A program made the translations under genes and the position numbers. The notes under the pieces were generated by a model that was not told the DNA's origin, ran no database searches, and saw only the letters and a list, made by a program, of their open reading frames with translations. This document shows, piece by piece, positions 9,501 through 18,980 of a stretch of 50,284 nt of DNA. Position 1 is the stretch's first letter. The number at the start of each line of letters is the position of its first letter. Source of the DNA: Roseiarcus sp037446355. GTDB lineage: Bacteria; Pseudomonadota; Alphaproteobacteria; Rhizobiales; Beijerinckiaceae. The DNA is taken from NCBI GenBank assembly GCA_037446355.1, contig JBBIIT010000024.1, positions 1 to 50,284 on the forward strand, in the 5' to 3' direction.

Positions 9501-9769
9501 TGCAGGCGGAGAGCGCGATCTATTTCAAGCTTGGCGGCGCCGACGGCGGCTTCGAGCGGCGCCTGAAATTCAGGGAGGAGACGTTCGAGAGCGTCGTCGA
9601 GCGACATTTCGCCGGCCTCGTCGAATTGCTCGAACAATTCGCCGATCCCGGGACGCCCTATCTGCCTCGACCCTACGCGAAATTCGTCGGCCGCGGGGCC
9701 GATTACGATCATCTTGCTCGGGTCAAGGAATGGTCGGCGACCGGCGGCGCCGAGGGAGTCGAGACGTGA
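6542..9769 (+). CDS. addB: Double-strand break repair protein AddB (alphaproteobacterial type)
   Basis: AddB is the second subunit of the AddAB helicase-nuclease, which resects double-strand DNA ends for RecA. The protein is 1075 aa. Its N-terminus has a degenerate helicase-like fold (IFTLPAGAPFLPSLARAL). The C-terminus has a RecB-type nuclease signature (ADRIERL, then ALIDYKTGAPPG near residue 945) followed by a QLTLEAAML-type helix. The start is a TTG, the only usable start codon before the conserved region, with AGG at normal spacing. Only about three cysteines are visible, not the iron-staple quartet known from Bacillus AddB. The stop overlaps the addA start by four bases. Confidence 0.95.
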   Translation: MRGPDAPTPLPLDRLRRRNGWKRGVSRCEGLIQVRDGSLALPRIFTLPAGAPFLPSLARALLAGELIPGFPQGGPLDLARATIYLPTQRAAAVFARELVKASGHPSLVLPRIAPLGAFEPTNEPDALADERARATRPAVPDLTRRMALARLTRAWGAALRGAIRSAGSDGRLNFDEDEAPLVANSPAQAFALAGDLAALIDEMIIEGVAWEKLDALVPDAFDPYWRITLDFLRIAVSAWPKWLDEHRLVDGATRTAEAVESEVAALRAGAARGPTIIAGSTGTNSATARLIGAIARAPEGAVVLPDLDLALDDEAWEMIGADDETGGSAAGHPQAALRRLLNRIGVARDEVRTLAPAPAPLEQRARFLSEVLRPAESTHFWRRKRDALSETAIAEGLAQVALIVAENEAEEALALAIAMREALETPGRTVALVTPDPAIARRVVADLARWDVAVENSAGRALGDVSAGAFARLVLAAARDFSPLPVAALIAHPLARLGREDAAFAREARSLDLTALRAILPTTGLEDIDAVFAMARAAVGDRHAHRALKSLGAEDLQGAENLLRSLALALAPLRTLDSDAPIRAYIAAHRSAMEAMLAPARLDQAAGGEALLALIEEWELAGEDGFSLGLSDYVSLFETLLAAKRAPPEPRGHPRLAILGLLEARLLNFDLTLVAGLDETVWPPAAQTDAFLNRPMRLQLGLSAPERRIGQTAHDFTAALGARDVVISRAKKRGGSPTVASRLLQRMGAVAGEAAIACAEARGAKYLQLAREFDRADAPKPCARPEPRPPRDLRPTQLSVTRVETLRRDPYAIYAERVLGLAPLTPIGPTPGPREFGDLWHAALQSFGEGAPRDETREAARQRLVAAAERAFALLSADPAFRALRWPRIIKGLEKFLEFDANQRSGASEIWFELAGRLEIPLADGSRFTLTARADRIERLREGGAALIDYKTGAPPGVAEVQVGFAPQLTLEAAMLARGAFAAIGPLQAESAIYFKLGGADGGFERRLKFREETFESVVERHFAGLVELLEQFADPGTPYLPRPYAKFVGRGADYDHLARVKEWSATGGAEGVET

Positions 9770-12700
9770 GCCCTGCGCAGCGCCTTGCGATTCCGGAAAA
9801 GACGCGGCTCGCTCAGGAACGCGCCTCCGACCCGCGCGGCTCCGCGTGGGTTTCCGCCAATGCGGGTTCTGGCAAGACCCACGTGCTGACTCAGCGCGTC
9901 TTGCGTCTGCTGCTCGACGGAGCGCCGCCCTCGCGAATTCTCTGTCTCACTTTCACCAAAGCGGCCGCGGCCAACATGTCGGCGCGCGTCTTCAAGTCGC
10001 TGGCCGATTGGACGAGGCTCGACGACGACGCGCTGGCGCAGGCGATCCGCGCCACCGGCGCCCCGTCGCCTGACGAGGCCGGGCTGCGCTTTGCGCGCAA
10101 GTTGTTCGCGCGCACGATCGAATCGCCCGGTGGATTGAAGATCCAAACCATTCACGCCTTTTGCGAACGCCTGCTGCATCTTTTTCCATTCGAAGCCAAT
10201 GTCGCGGCCGGCTTTCGCGTTGTCGAAGATCGCGAGGCGCGCGAATTGCTGCAGGGCGCGCGTGAACTCGCTTTCGTCGAGGCCGAGCGCGACGCCGATC
10301 TCGCCGCCTCGCTGCAAAGGATCGCCGACATCGCCGGTCCTGAAGGCTTCGACCCGCTGCTGACGGCGACGCTTTCCCGCTGCGACGATCTTGCCGTTGA
10401 CGCCGACGCGAGCCTTTACGCGCGACAACTGCGCGCGCGGCTAGGGCTCGCAGACGACGACAGCGATGCCAAGCTGGCGCACGAAATCCTGACCGGCGCC
10501 GCCGAACGTTGGCCGGATTGGGCTCGGCTCTGGCGAACGGGAACCCCGACTGACATTGCACGCGCCGCGACTCTCGCCGCGCTCGCGGCGCCTGAAGACG
10601 AAGCGGCCGCCGCGAAGAATTATCTCGGGCTTTTCTTTACGCGGCAGGGAAACGGGACGCCGACCAAGCAGCTCGGCGGGGCGGCCCTGTTCAAAAGGGC
10701 GCCTGAATTTCAGGACGAGCTCGAAGCCGAACAGCTTCGGCTCGACGCTCTGCGGGACCGCTGGCGCGCGGCAACGGCGCTGGAGCGCAGCCGCGCGCTG
10801 GCGCAAGTCGCCGAGGCGGTGCGGCGTCATTACACGCGTCTCAAAAACGCTCGCGGCTGGCTAGACTTCGACGATCTGATCGTGCGCACGCTCGCGCTGC
10901 TGAGCAACACCGCCGCCGCCTGGGTGCTATACAAGCTTGATTCCGGCATCGACCACATTTTGATCGACGAGGCGCAGGACACTTCGCCGGCGCAATGGGA
11001 CATCTTGCGGCGGATCGCCGCCGACTTTCTCGACGGCGAAGGCGCGCGCCATCGCACGCGCACCTTCTTCGCGGTCGGCGACGAAAAGCAGTCGATTTTC
11101 TCGTTCCAAGGGGCCGCGCCGGACATGTTCGACGCGATGCGACGCGAATTCAAGGCAAGGCACGATCGTTCGCGACTTCCCTTCGAAGTGGTGCGGCTGG
11201 ACCTTTCTTTCCGCTCGTCGCCTTGGGTGCTCGGCAGCGTCGATCGGGTGTTCGCGGTCGAGGAGGTATGGCGCGGCGTCAGCGCGGCCGAGGCGCAGGC
11301 GCCGCCGCACGCCGCTTTTCACCAAGCGTTACCGGGACTTGTCGAAGTCTGGGCGCCGATCAAGGCCGAGACCGCGCCGGAGTCCGGCGATTGGAGGATG
11401 CCGCTAGACGCCGCATCGCGTCGCGATCCGGCTGTGGCGCTGGCTGATCGCATCGCCTTGACGATCCAGAACTGGCTCTCGCCGCGATCGAACGAGCGCG
11501 TCGTCGACGTCAAGAGCGGCGCAACCCGACGCATCCGCGCCGGCGACATTCTCATCCTGGTTCGCTCGCGCGGGCCCTTGTTCGAAGCGCTGACCCGCGC
11601 ACTGCTGCGCGCCCGTATCGCCTCCGCCGGCGCCGACAAGCTCATATTGCGCGATCATATCGCGGTGATGGACCTCGTCGCGGTCGGTCGCGCCGCGCTT
11701 GGCGAGGATGACGATCTGGCGTTGGCGGCGGCGCTGAAATCGCCGCTGGGCGGTCTCGACGACGACGATCTGATGCGCTTCGCGCCGGGCCGCGCGGGAT
11801 CGCTCGCGGCGGCGCTGGTGGAGAGCGCGGCGGAAGCCGACAAACGGGCGCTCGCGCGGCTCGTCCGCTGGCGAAAGCGCGCGCGCAGCCTTTCGGCGTT
11901 CGATTTTTACGCGCGCCTGCTGGGCGCCGATGGCGGCCGCAAGGCTCTGCTGGGTCGGCTCGGCCCCGAGGCTGCGGACGCCATCGACGAGTTCATGGCG
12001 CGCGCGCTCGCGCGCGAGCGACAGGATGCGCCGTCGCTCGTTGTGTTCCTTGCCGAGATCGAAGCCGCCGACGCCGCGATCAAGCGCGACATGGAGACGG
12101 AAGGCGACAGCGTGCGCGTAATGACCGTTCACGCCGCCAAGGGGCTGGAGGCGCCGATCGTCTTTCTGCCCGATACCTGTTCCGGGCCGACCGGTCGTCA
12201 CGACCCCGATTGGTTGGCGCTCGCGCCTCGCAATTCCTCCGAAACCGAGCTTTTCGTCTATGCGCCCAAGAGCGACGACGACGGCCAGGCACTTGCGCCA
12301 GCTAGGCTCGCCGCGCGCGCTCTCGCCGAAGGCGAGCACCGGCGTCTGCTCTATGTCGCGATGACGCGCGCGGCGCAGCGCCTTATCGTCGCCGGATTCG
12401 AAGGCGCGCGCGAACGCCCTGCCAACTGCTGGCACAATCTCATCCGTCTCGGTCTCGACGGCGTGCTGAAATCCGCGCCGGCGCCCTGGGACGCGACGCA
12501 GGAAATCTGGCGCGTCGGCGAAGGACCGAATGCAGACCCTGCTTTCGAGGCGCCGCCGCGCACGCCGGCCGAGCCGCCGCCCGAGTGGTTGCGCCGCCCG
12601 GCGGCGGCGGAGGCGGCGCCCGAGCCGCTCGCGCCTTCGCGCGTCGCGCTCCAAACCGCGCCGAGCGCAGATCGTCGCGCTCGGCTGGAGGCCGGGCGCC

Positions 12701-13203
12701 TCGCCCATACGTTGGTGCAAGAGCTTGCGGACGTCGCGCCGGACGCCCGCGCAGCCGCCGCCGCGCGGCTCGTGGAATCGCAAGGCGATGGCGTCTTGCC
12801 GGAACGTCGCGACGAAATCGCGGCGCGCGCGATCGCCCTGCTGAGCCGCCCCGATCTCGCACCGTTGTTCGGACCCGGCTCGCGCGCGGAGGTGGCGATC
12901 GCCGGATCGCTTTTGCGGCCCGGCGAGCCCGATCGGGTCTTTGTCGGACGGATCGACCGCCTCGCGGTTCTCGAAAACGAAGCGATTTTGGCCGATTTCA
13001 AGTCGGGCGCGGGCAAAGACGTTCCGCCGGAAGCCTATATCGCGCAGCTAGCGCTTTACCGGGCGGCGCTCCTGCCGCTGCTGCCGGACAAACCGCTTCG
13101 GGCTTGCCTCGTCTGGCTGGATTCGGAGCGTTGCGACTGGATCAGCCCGGAAACCCTTGACGATGCATTGGAAAAAATGCGGGGAACGGCGCCGACCCGC
13201 TGA
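9766..13203 (+). CDS. addA: Double-strand break repair helicase-nuclease AddA
   Basis: AddA is the UvrD/RecB-like motor and nuclease subunit of AddAB. The 1145-aa protein shows Walker A (SANAGSGKTHVL), the Q/LTFTKAAAANM region, Walker B as ILIDEAQDTSPAQW, motif III as VGDEKQSIFSFQGA, helicase motif VI as LLYVAMTRAAQRL, and a C-terminal nuclease motif ILADFKSGAGKD. I place the start at the GTG at 9766, with GAGGGAG nine bases upstream. It overlaps the addB stop as GTGA, which implies translational coupling. An upstream in-frame ATG at 9730 would lie entirely inside addB. The next gene begins 10 bp after the stop. Confidence 0.96.
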   Translation: MSPAQRLAIPEKTRLAQERASDPRGSAWVSANAGSGKTHVLTQRVLRLLLDGAPPSRILCLTFTKAAAANMSARVFKSLADWTRLDDDALAQAIRATGAPSPDEAGLRFARKLFARTIESPGGLKIQTIHAFCERLLHLFPFEANVAAGFRVVEDREARELLQGARELAFVEAERDADLAASLQRIADIAGPEGFDPLLTATLSRCDDLAVDADASLYARQLRARLGLADDDSDAKLAHEILTGAAERWPDWARLWRTGTPTDIARAATLAALAAPEDEAAAAKNYLGLFFTRQGNGTPTKQLGGAALFKRAPEFQDELEAEQLRLDALRDRWRAATALERSRALAQVAEAVRRHYTRLKNARGWLDFDDLIVRTLALLSNTAAAWVLYKLDSGIDHILIDEAQDTSPAQWDILRRIAADFLDGEGARHRTRTFFAVGDEKQSIFSFQGAAPDMFDAMRREFKARHDRSRLPFEVVRLDLSFRSSPWVLGSVDRVFAVEEVWRGVSAAEAQAPPHAAFHQALPGLVEVWAPIKAETAPESGDWRMPLDAASRRDPAVALADRIALTIQNWLSPRSNERVVDVKSGATRRIRAGDILILVRSRGPLFEALTRALLRARIASAGADKLILRDHIAVMDLVAVGRAALGEDDDLALAAALKSPLGGLDDDDLMRFAPGRAGSLAAALVESAAEADKRALARLVRWRKRARSLSAFDFYARLLGADGGRKALLGRLGPEAADAIDEFMARALARERQDAPSLVVFLAEIEAADAAIKRDMETEGDSVRVMTVHAAKGLEAPIVFLPDTCSGPTGRHDPDWLALAPRNSSETELFVYAPKSDDDGQALAPARLAARALAEGEHRRLLYVAMTRAAQRLIVAGFEGARERPANCWHNLIRLGLDGVLKSAPAPWDATQEIWRVGEGPNADPAFEAPPRTPAEPPPEWLRRPAAAEAAPEPLAPSRVALQTAPSADRRARLEAGRLAHTLVQELADVAPDARAAAAARLVESQGDGVLPERRDEIAARAIALLSRPDLAPLFGPGSRAEVAIAGSLLRPGEPDRVFVGRIDRLAVLENEAILADFKSGAGKDVPPEAYIAQLALYRAALLPLLPDKPLRACLVWLDSERCDWISPETLDDALEKMRGTAPTR

Positions 13204-13213
13204 ATGCGTCGCC

Positions 13214-14623
13214 ATGATGACGACGCATTTTGCCGACAACTTCCGGCTTATGAATATGTGCGTAACTAGGCCGGCTGGACGCGCCGAAGTAAAGGGCGCG
13301 CCGGCAAGACTGCCGCAGCGTAAGCTTAGGTCGGGTGTCGGCGCTGCCGCTTGCGCCGCCGCGTTGGCTCTGTGGCCGGGACCGGTCACGGCCGCCGAGC
13401 AGGCGCCGGCCGGCATGGTTTCCTACGATCATCCGGTTTTTCACAACGGTCATCGCGTGCTCTGGCACGGATCCTGGCGCGCCAAGAAGGCCGGCGCGAG
13501 CGAGAAATCGACAAAGGACTCCCAGGACGCCGCGACCGGCGCGCCCGCCTCCAACGAAACGGCCAATCCCCAGGACGCCAATTCAAAATCACAAAATGAT
13601 ACAGGTAAACAGACGGGCGCCGCAACGAAGCCTGCGCCGCCCGCCATCGTCAATCACGAATTCGTGCTGCTCGCCGACTCGGAGGATCCCAATGCCACAC
13701 AGATGGCGGTGGAACTCGTTAATGCGCTGAAATCATCAGGATTGAAGGCGCACGCCTGGGCTTGGCGGGCTTCGCCCGCGGCGCTCGCCAAGGCGGTGAC
13801 AAGCGACGCCGGCGATATGGCGATCGTCGCGATGGACGCGTTCGCCGCCGACCCGAACGGCGCAGAGACCGAGGCGCGCGCGCCGATCCTCGCCCGGCTC
13901 GCCGACGAGCCGCTGGCGGTGGTGGCGGCCAAGTCCGTCGCCAGTGTCGGCGATCTTAACGGCCGCCCCGTTTCGTTCGGCATGGCCGACGGATCCGCGG
14001 GCGCTAGCGCGCAGACCTTCTTCGCCAAACTCGGCGTTCAGCCGAAGGTCGTGCGGGAGCCGCTGACCGCCTCGCTCGCCGATCTGGCCGCCGGCAAGCT
14101 CGACGCGATCGTCGTCGCCGGCGGCGGCTCCAAAGCGCTGAGCAACCTCGGCAAAGGCGGCAAATTTCACATCGTATCCATTCCCTGGGCGACGAACTGG
14201 CGCTTCGGCTACGCGCCGGCGCGGCTGACGGCCAAGGATTTCCCTAACCTGATCGGCGCCGACGAGAAGGTGGAGACTTTGGCGACGCCGATGGCGCTGG
14301 TGGCCGTGGACGCGGCGCCGGAAGGAGCGCGCGCGACGCGCTACGCCCCTGTCGTCTCCGCGCTCTACGAAAAGTTCGACGCTCTGCTCGCGCCGAACGG
14401 CGACCCGAAGTGGCGGGAGGTCAATCTGGCCGCCAACGCGAATTGGCCTCGTGCGCGCGCCGTGCAGGACTGGATAGCGCACAATTCTGGTCAATCGAAT
14501 CCGGCGCTGGAGAATTTCCGATCTATCGCCCACACGGTCGCTCAAGCCGGCGCCGGCCCCGAGGCCCGGGACGCGGACACGCTGTATCAAAGCTTCATGC
14601 AGTGGCGAGGCGACGGGCAATGA
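13214..14623 (+). CDS. TAXI/ABC-type periplasmic substrate-binding-like protein
   Basis: This 469-aa exported protein has a signal-like segment (AAACAAALALWPGP ending TAAEQ, about residues 48-65). A low-complexity Lys/Ser/Thr/Asn linker follows. A periplasmic binding-protein domain then starts near NHEFVLLADSEDPNATQMAVEL and includes SVGDLNGRPVSFGMADGSAG and LAAGKLDAIVVAGGG. The fold pattern matches TAXI-type TRAP solute receptors. No TRAP permease is nearby, and the region preceding the receptor domain is unusually long, so it may be a sensor or scaffold. Start choice is uncertain: ATG 13214 is the first after the addA stop, and 13250 is also possible. It is followed 13 bp later by a small anchored protein. 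Confidence 0.65.
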   Translation: MMTTHFADNFRLMNMCVTRPAGRAEVKGAPARLPQRKLRSGVGAAACAAALALWPGPVTAAEQAPAGMVSYDHPVFHNGHRVLWHGSWRAKKAGASEKSTKDSQDAATGAPASNETANPQDANSKSQNDTGKQTGAATKPAPPAIVNHEFVLLADSEDPNATQMAVELVNALKSSGLKAHAWAWRASPAALAKAVTSDAGDMAIVAMDAFAADPNGAETEARAPILARLADEPLAVVAAKSVASVGDLNGRPVSFGMADGSAGASAQTFFAKLGVQPKVVREPLTASLADLAAGKLDAIVVAGGGSKALSNLGKGGKFHIVSIPWATNWRFGYAPARLTAKDFPNLIGADEKVETLATPMALVAVDAAPEGARATRYAPVVSALYEKFDALLAPNGDPKWREVNLAANANWPRARAVQDWIAHNSGQSNPALENFRSIAHTVAQAGAGPEARDADTLYQSFMQWRGDGQ

Positions 14624-14636
14624 GAGGAATCCGCGC

Positions 14637-15269
14637 TTGTCGCTCATATTGAAAACCGGGTCCGGGCTGTTCGCCGGCATCGTGGCCGGCGGGCTCGGAT
14701 TCGCCTTCTGGCCACACGTCGAGCCGAGCCTCGTCGCGATGCGCCCGGCCGTCGAGAAGCCGGTGTTCGTCACCGCCGCGGCGCCGGCTCAGCCGACGGC
14801 GACGACGCCCGCGCCGTCCCCAATCGTCACCCAAGCGCAGCCGGTTCCCGACCCCACCGCCGTCAGCAAGCTCGCCGCCGCGCTGGCGTCCACGCCGGCG
14901 CCCTCCCCGGCCGCGACCAAGCCCGTCGTCGTCGCCAAGGCGAACGATCCGGCTAAGGCCGCCGACGCGGCCAAGACCAGCGCCCCAAGCGAGGCGACCT
15001 CGAAACTCTGCGCCGAGGGGCTCGTCGCGCTCGCCAGCGGTGACATCTCGGGCGCGCGCGCGTTCCTGGAGCCGGCGGCGGAGGCCGGCGACGGGCGCGC
15101 GCTTATGGTGCTCGGCGACACCTACGACCCGTCGACACTCACCCGGATGGGCGCGGTCGGCCTTCGCGGCGACGCCGCGCGCGCCCGCGATTATTATGCC
15201 CGCGCGCTCGCGCTCGGCTTCGTGGCGGCGCGTCAACGCCTAGCCGCTCTGGACACGCAGGGGAACTGA
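14637..15269 (+). CDS. Membrane-anchored or exported protein with a C-terminal Sel1/TPR-like repeat
   Basis: This 210-aa protein has one N-terminal hydrophobic segment (SGLFAGIVAGGLGFAFW). A long Ala/Pro/Thr/Lys-rich linker of about 90 residues follows. A small helical C-terminal part reads LCAEGLVALASGDISGARAFLEPAAEAGDG then AARARDYYARALALGF, in the pattern of one or two Sel1/TPR repeats. It starts at TTG 14637 with GAGAGGAA upstream, 13 bp after the binding-protein gene, so the two are probably co-transcribed and both act in the envelope. The function is unknown. It ends 20 bp from the convergent suf operon. Confidence 0.65.
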   Translation: MSLILKTGSGLFAGIVAGGLGFAFWPHVEPSLVAMRPAVEKPVFVTAAAPAQPTATTPAPSPIVTQAQPVPDPTAVSKLAAALASTPAPSPAATKPVVVAKANDPAKAADAAKTSAPSEATSKLCAEGLVALASGDISGARAFLEPAAEAGDGRALMVLGDTYDPSTLTRMGAVGLRGDAARARDYYARALALGFVAARQRLAALDTQGN

Positions 15270-15289
15270 CGGGCCTACAGCGCTCCGCC

Positions 15290-15661
15290 TCACCACATGT
15301 CCAGAGCGACCCGCGCTTCTTCCGACATGCGGCTCTGATCCCAAGGCGGATCGAACACCATTGTCACCTTGCAGCCGGAAACGCCGGGTACGGCGGCAAC
15401 CGCGTTTTCCACCCAGCCGGGCATCTCGCCGGCGACGGGGCAACCCGGCGCGGTCAGCGTCATGTCGATCGCCACGCGTCTGTCGTCGTCGATGTCGACG
15501 CTGTAGATGAGGCCGAGTTCATAGATGTCGGCCGGGATCTCCGGATCGTAGACAGACTTCAACGCCTTGACGATCTCGCTGGTGAGCGCGTCGAGATCGA
15601 CCTTCGACAGCGTTGAAGGCGGCGCAAGCGCGGATTTTTCCGTGGTCGGGGTATCGGTCAT
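15290..15661 (-). CDS. sufT: SUF system-associated protein SufT (DUF59/MIP18 family)
   Basis: This 123-aa protein has the DUF59 core, with YDPEIPADIYELGLIY and LTAPGCPVAGEMP containing the conserved cysteine. DUF59 proteins aid maturation or delivery of Fe-S clusters. Being last in the suf operon, 13 bp after sufS, supports that role here. It starts at ATG 15661 (MTDTPTTEKS). Its N-terminal 30 residues are a variable tail. No sufA, sufE or sufU follows, since the next gene is convergent. Confidence 0.9.
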   Translation of the reverse strand: MTDTPTTEKSALAPPSTLSKVDLDALTSEIVKALKSVYDPEIPADIYELGLIYSVDIDDDRRVAIDMTLTAPGCPVAGEMPGWVENAVAAVPGVSGCKVTMVFDPPWDQSRMSEEARVALDMW

Positions 15662-15674
15662 CGAAAACGGTCCC

Positions 15675-16925
<1,251 letters not shown>

Positions 16926-16945
16926 GTGCCTCGTCTCCTCGCCCC

Positions 16946-18205
16946 TCACGCGCGTCGGCGGAGCCAAGCGCGCATGACTTCGCGCAGCGCTTCGGCCGCG
17001 GCTTCGTCCTCGACGCGATCGATCGCCTCGGCGCCGAACGCTTCCAGTAACATCGCCTCGGCTTCCTTCCTCGGCACGCCGCGCGCTTGCAAATAGAACA
17101 CCTGCTCGGCATCGAGCGCTCCGACGGTCGCGCCATGGCCGCACACGACATCGTCGGCGAAGATTTCAAGCTCGGGCTTGTTGTTCATCGCCGCCGTCGG
17201 CGAGAGCAGGATCGCCTGGCTCTTCATGCCGCCGTCGGTCTTTTGCGCGTGCGGCTTGACGATCACCTTGCCTTGATAGACGCCACTCGCCTCGTCGGCG
17301 ACGATATGACGGAAATATTCGCGGCTCTCGCCTCGCGGCGCGGCGTGCGTGACCTCGAGCGTCGTGTCCGCGTGTCTCGCGCCCTCGATCAAGCTGAGCC
17401 CCGCGAGCGCGATTTTCGCGCCCTCGCCGTCGTGGCGAACGAACAGCTGCCGCCGCGCCAGCGCGCTCCCGGCGACAAGCGCGAAGCCGCGGACCTCCGC
17501 CTCCTCGTCGAGCGCGGCGCTTTGCGTCTCCAGATGCAGCGCCGCGGCGTCGTCGATGAGCCCGGCCCAATCGCAACGCGATCGCGCGCCGAGCCGCAGT
17601 TTCGTCGCGACATTGCGCTGGGTTTGCGATCCGGCGCCGAAGAAACCCTCGAACACGCTCAATCGCGCGCCCGGTTCGAGCGTCACGTGAAGGCGCGAGT
17701 AGATCGCGCGCGCGCCCTCGCCAACGACCGCGTGCGCGAACTCGACTCGCGGCGCCGATTCTCCGCCCGCCGCCACATGAAGCGACAGCGCCGCTGGCGC
17801 GAATGCACGATTGAGCGCGCTCGCGGCGTCAAAGACGCCAACGTCGCGCGCCCCCTCTTGCGCGACGATAGCCATGCCGGGGGGCGGCGCGTCGCTCAGT
17901 TCCGCAACGAAATATCCGTTGACGCTGACGAACCTGACATCGCCGATCTTCGCGCGGCTCGCGAGCGCGGCCTTTGCTTCCGCGATTTCATCCGCGGACG
18001 GCGCGGCCGCCGGAGCCGGCGCCGAAGCCATCGCCGCCCGCAAATCCGTGTAGTGCCAAGCCTCGTCGCGACGCGTCGGCAGACCGGACTTCTCGAACGC
18101 GGCGAACGCGGCCAGGCGCTCGGCGTCCGTCGTTCTCAACGCCGCGAATTGTTCGCCGAGCGCACTCTCGGCGGCGGTCTTGGCGATGTTGCGATGCAGG
18201 GTCAT
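16946..18205 (-). CDS. sufD: Fe-S cluster assembly scaffold protein SufD
   Basis: SufD partners SufB and SufC in the SufBC2D scaffold. The 419-aa sequence has the typical weakly conserved N-terminal helical part (LPTRRDEAWHYTDLRAAM) and a conserved beta-helix end. There, VVCGHGATVGALDAEQVFYLQARGV carries the family cysteine and histidine, and the GVPRKEAEAMLLEAF tail follows. ATG 18205 overlaps the sufC stop by four bases (ATGA), indicating coupled translation. Confidence 0.95.
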   Translation of the reverse strand: MTLHRNIAKTAAESALGEQFAALRTTDAERLAAFAAFEKSGLPTRRDEAWHYTDLRAAMASAPAPAAAPSADEIAEAKAALASRAKIGDVRFVSVNGYFVAELSDAPPPGMAIVAQEGARDVGVFDAASALNRAFAPAALSLHVAAGGESAPRVEFAHAVVGEGARAIYSRLHVTLEPGARLSVFEGFFGAGSQTQRNVATKLRLGARSRCDWAGLIDDAAALHLETQSAALDEEAEVRGFALVAGSALARRQLFVRHDGEGAKIALAGLSLIEGARHADTTLEVTHAAPRGESREYFRHIVADEASGVYQGKVIVKPHAQKTDGGMKSQAILLSPTAAMNNKPELEIFADDVVCGHGATVGALDAEQVFYLQARGVPRKEAEAMLLEAFGAEAIDRVEDEAAAEALREVMRAWLRRRA

Positions 18206-18951
18206 GCCGCCGCTTCCGCGTAGTCGCGATAGCCGTTGCGCTCGAGTTCGAGCGCTAGCTCCGGCCCGCCAGACTTAACGATGCGCCCCTTCGACATCAC
18301 ATGCACGACATCGGGTTTGATGTGGTCGAGCAGGCGCTGGTAATGCGTGATGACAAGAAATGAACGCTTGGGATCGCGCAGCGCGTTGACGCCTTCGGAG
18401 ACGATGCGCAATGCGTCGATGTCGAGCCCGGAATCGGTTTCGTCGAGCACGCCGATCCGCGGTTGCAACAGCGCCATCTGCAACACTTCGGCGCGCTTCT
18501 TCTCGCCGCCGGAAAAGCCGACGTTAACAGGGCGCTTCAGCATATCCATTTCGATCTTGAGCTTCTCGGCGGCGCCGCGCACGGCGCGCATGAAGTCGGG
18601 CGTCGTCATGTCCTTTTCGCCGCGCGCGCGCCGCTGAGAATTGAGGGCCGCCTTCAAGAAGGTCATCGTGGCGACGCCGGGAATTTCGACGGGATACTGG
18701 AACGCGAGAAAGACGCCCTTGGCGGCGCGTTCGTTCGGCGCCATTTCGAGCACGCTCTCGCCGTCGAGCAGCACGTCGCCGCCCGTGACCTCATAATCCG
18801 GCTTACCGGCGATAACATAGGAAAGGGTCGATTTTCCCGAACCGTTCGGTCCCATGATCGCGGCGACCTCGCCGTCGTTCACGGTCAGGTTGAGGCCGTC
18901 CAGTATGGGTTGGCCGTGAATGGAGACGCTTAGGTTTCTAACTTCGAGCAT
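18202..18951 (-). CDS. sufC: Fe-S cluster assembly ATPase SufC
   Basis: SufC is the ABC-type ATPase that drives the SufBCD scaffold. The 249-aa protein has Walker A (GPNGSGKSTL), signature VGFSGGEKKRAEVLQM, and Walker B followed by LDETDSGLDIDAL. The SufC-typical salt-bridge-forming region around DETDSG is present. It starts at ATG 18951 (MLEVRNLSVSIHG), 29 bp after the sufB stop. Confidence 0.97.
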   Translation of the reverse strand: MLEVRNLSVSIHGQPILDGLNLTVNDGEVAAIMGPNGSGKSTLSYVIAGKPDYEVTGGDVLLDGESVLEMAPNERAAKGVFLAFQYPVEIPGVATMTFLKAALNSQRRARGEKDMTTPDFMRAVRGAAEKLKIEMDMLKRPVNVGFSGGEKKRAEVLQMALLQPRIGVLDETDSGLDIDALRIVSEGVNALRDPKRSFLVITHYQRLLDHIKPDVVHVMSKGRIVKSGGPELALELERNGYRDYAEAAA

Positions 18952-18980
18952 GGAACGTCCGATGAAATGAGGCGAAAGAT

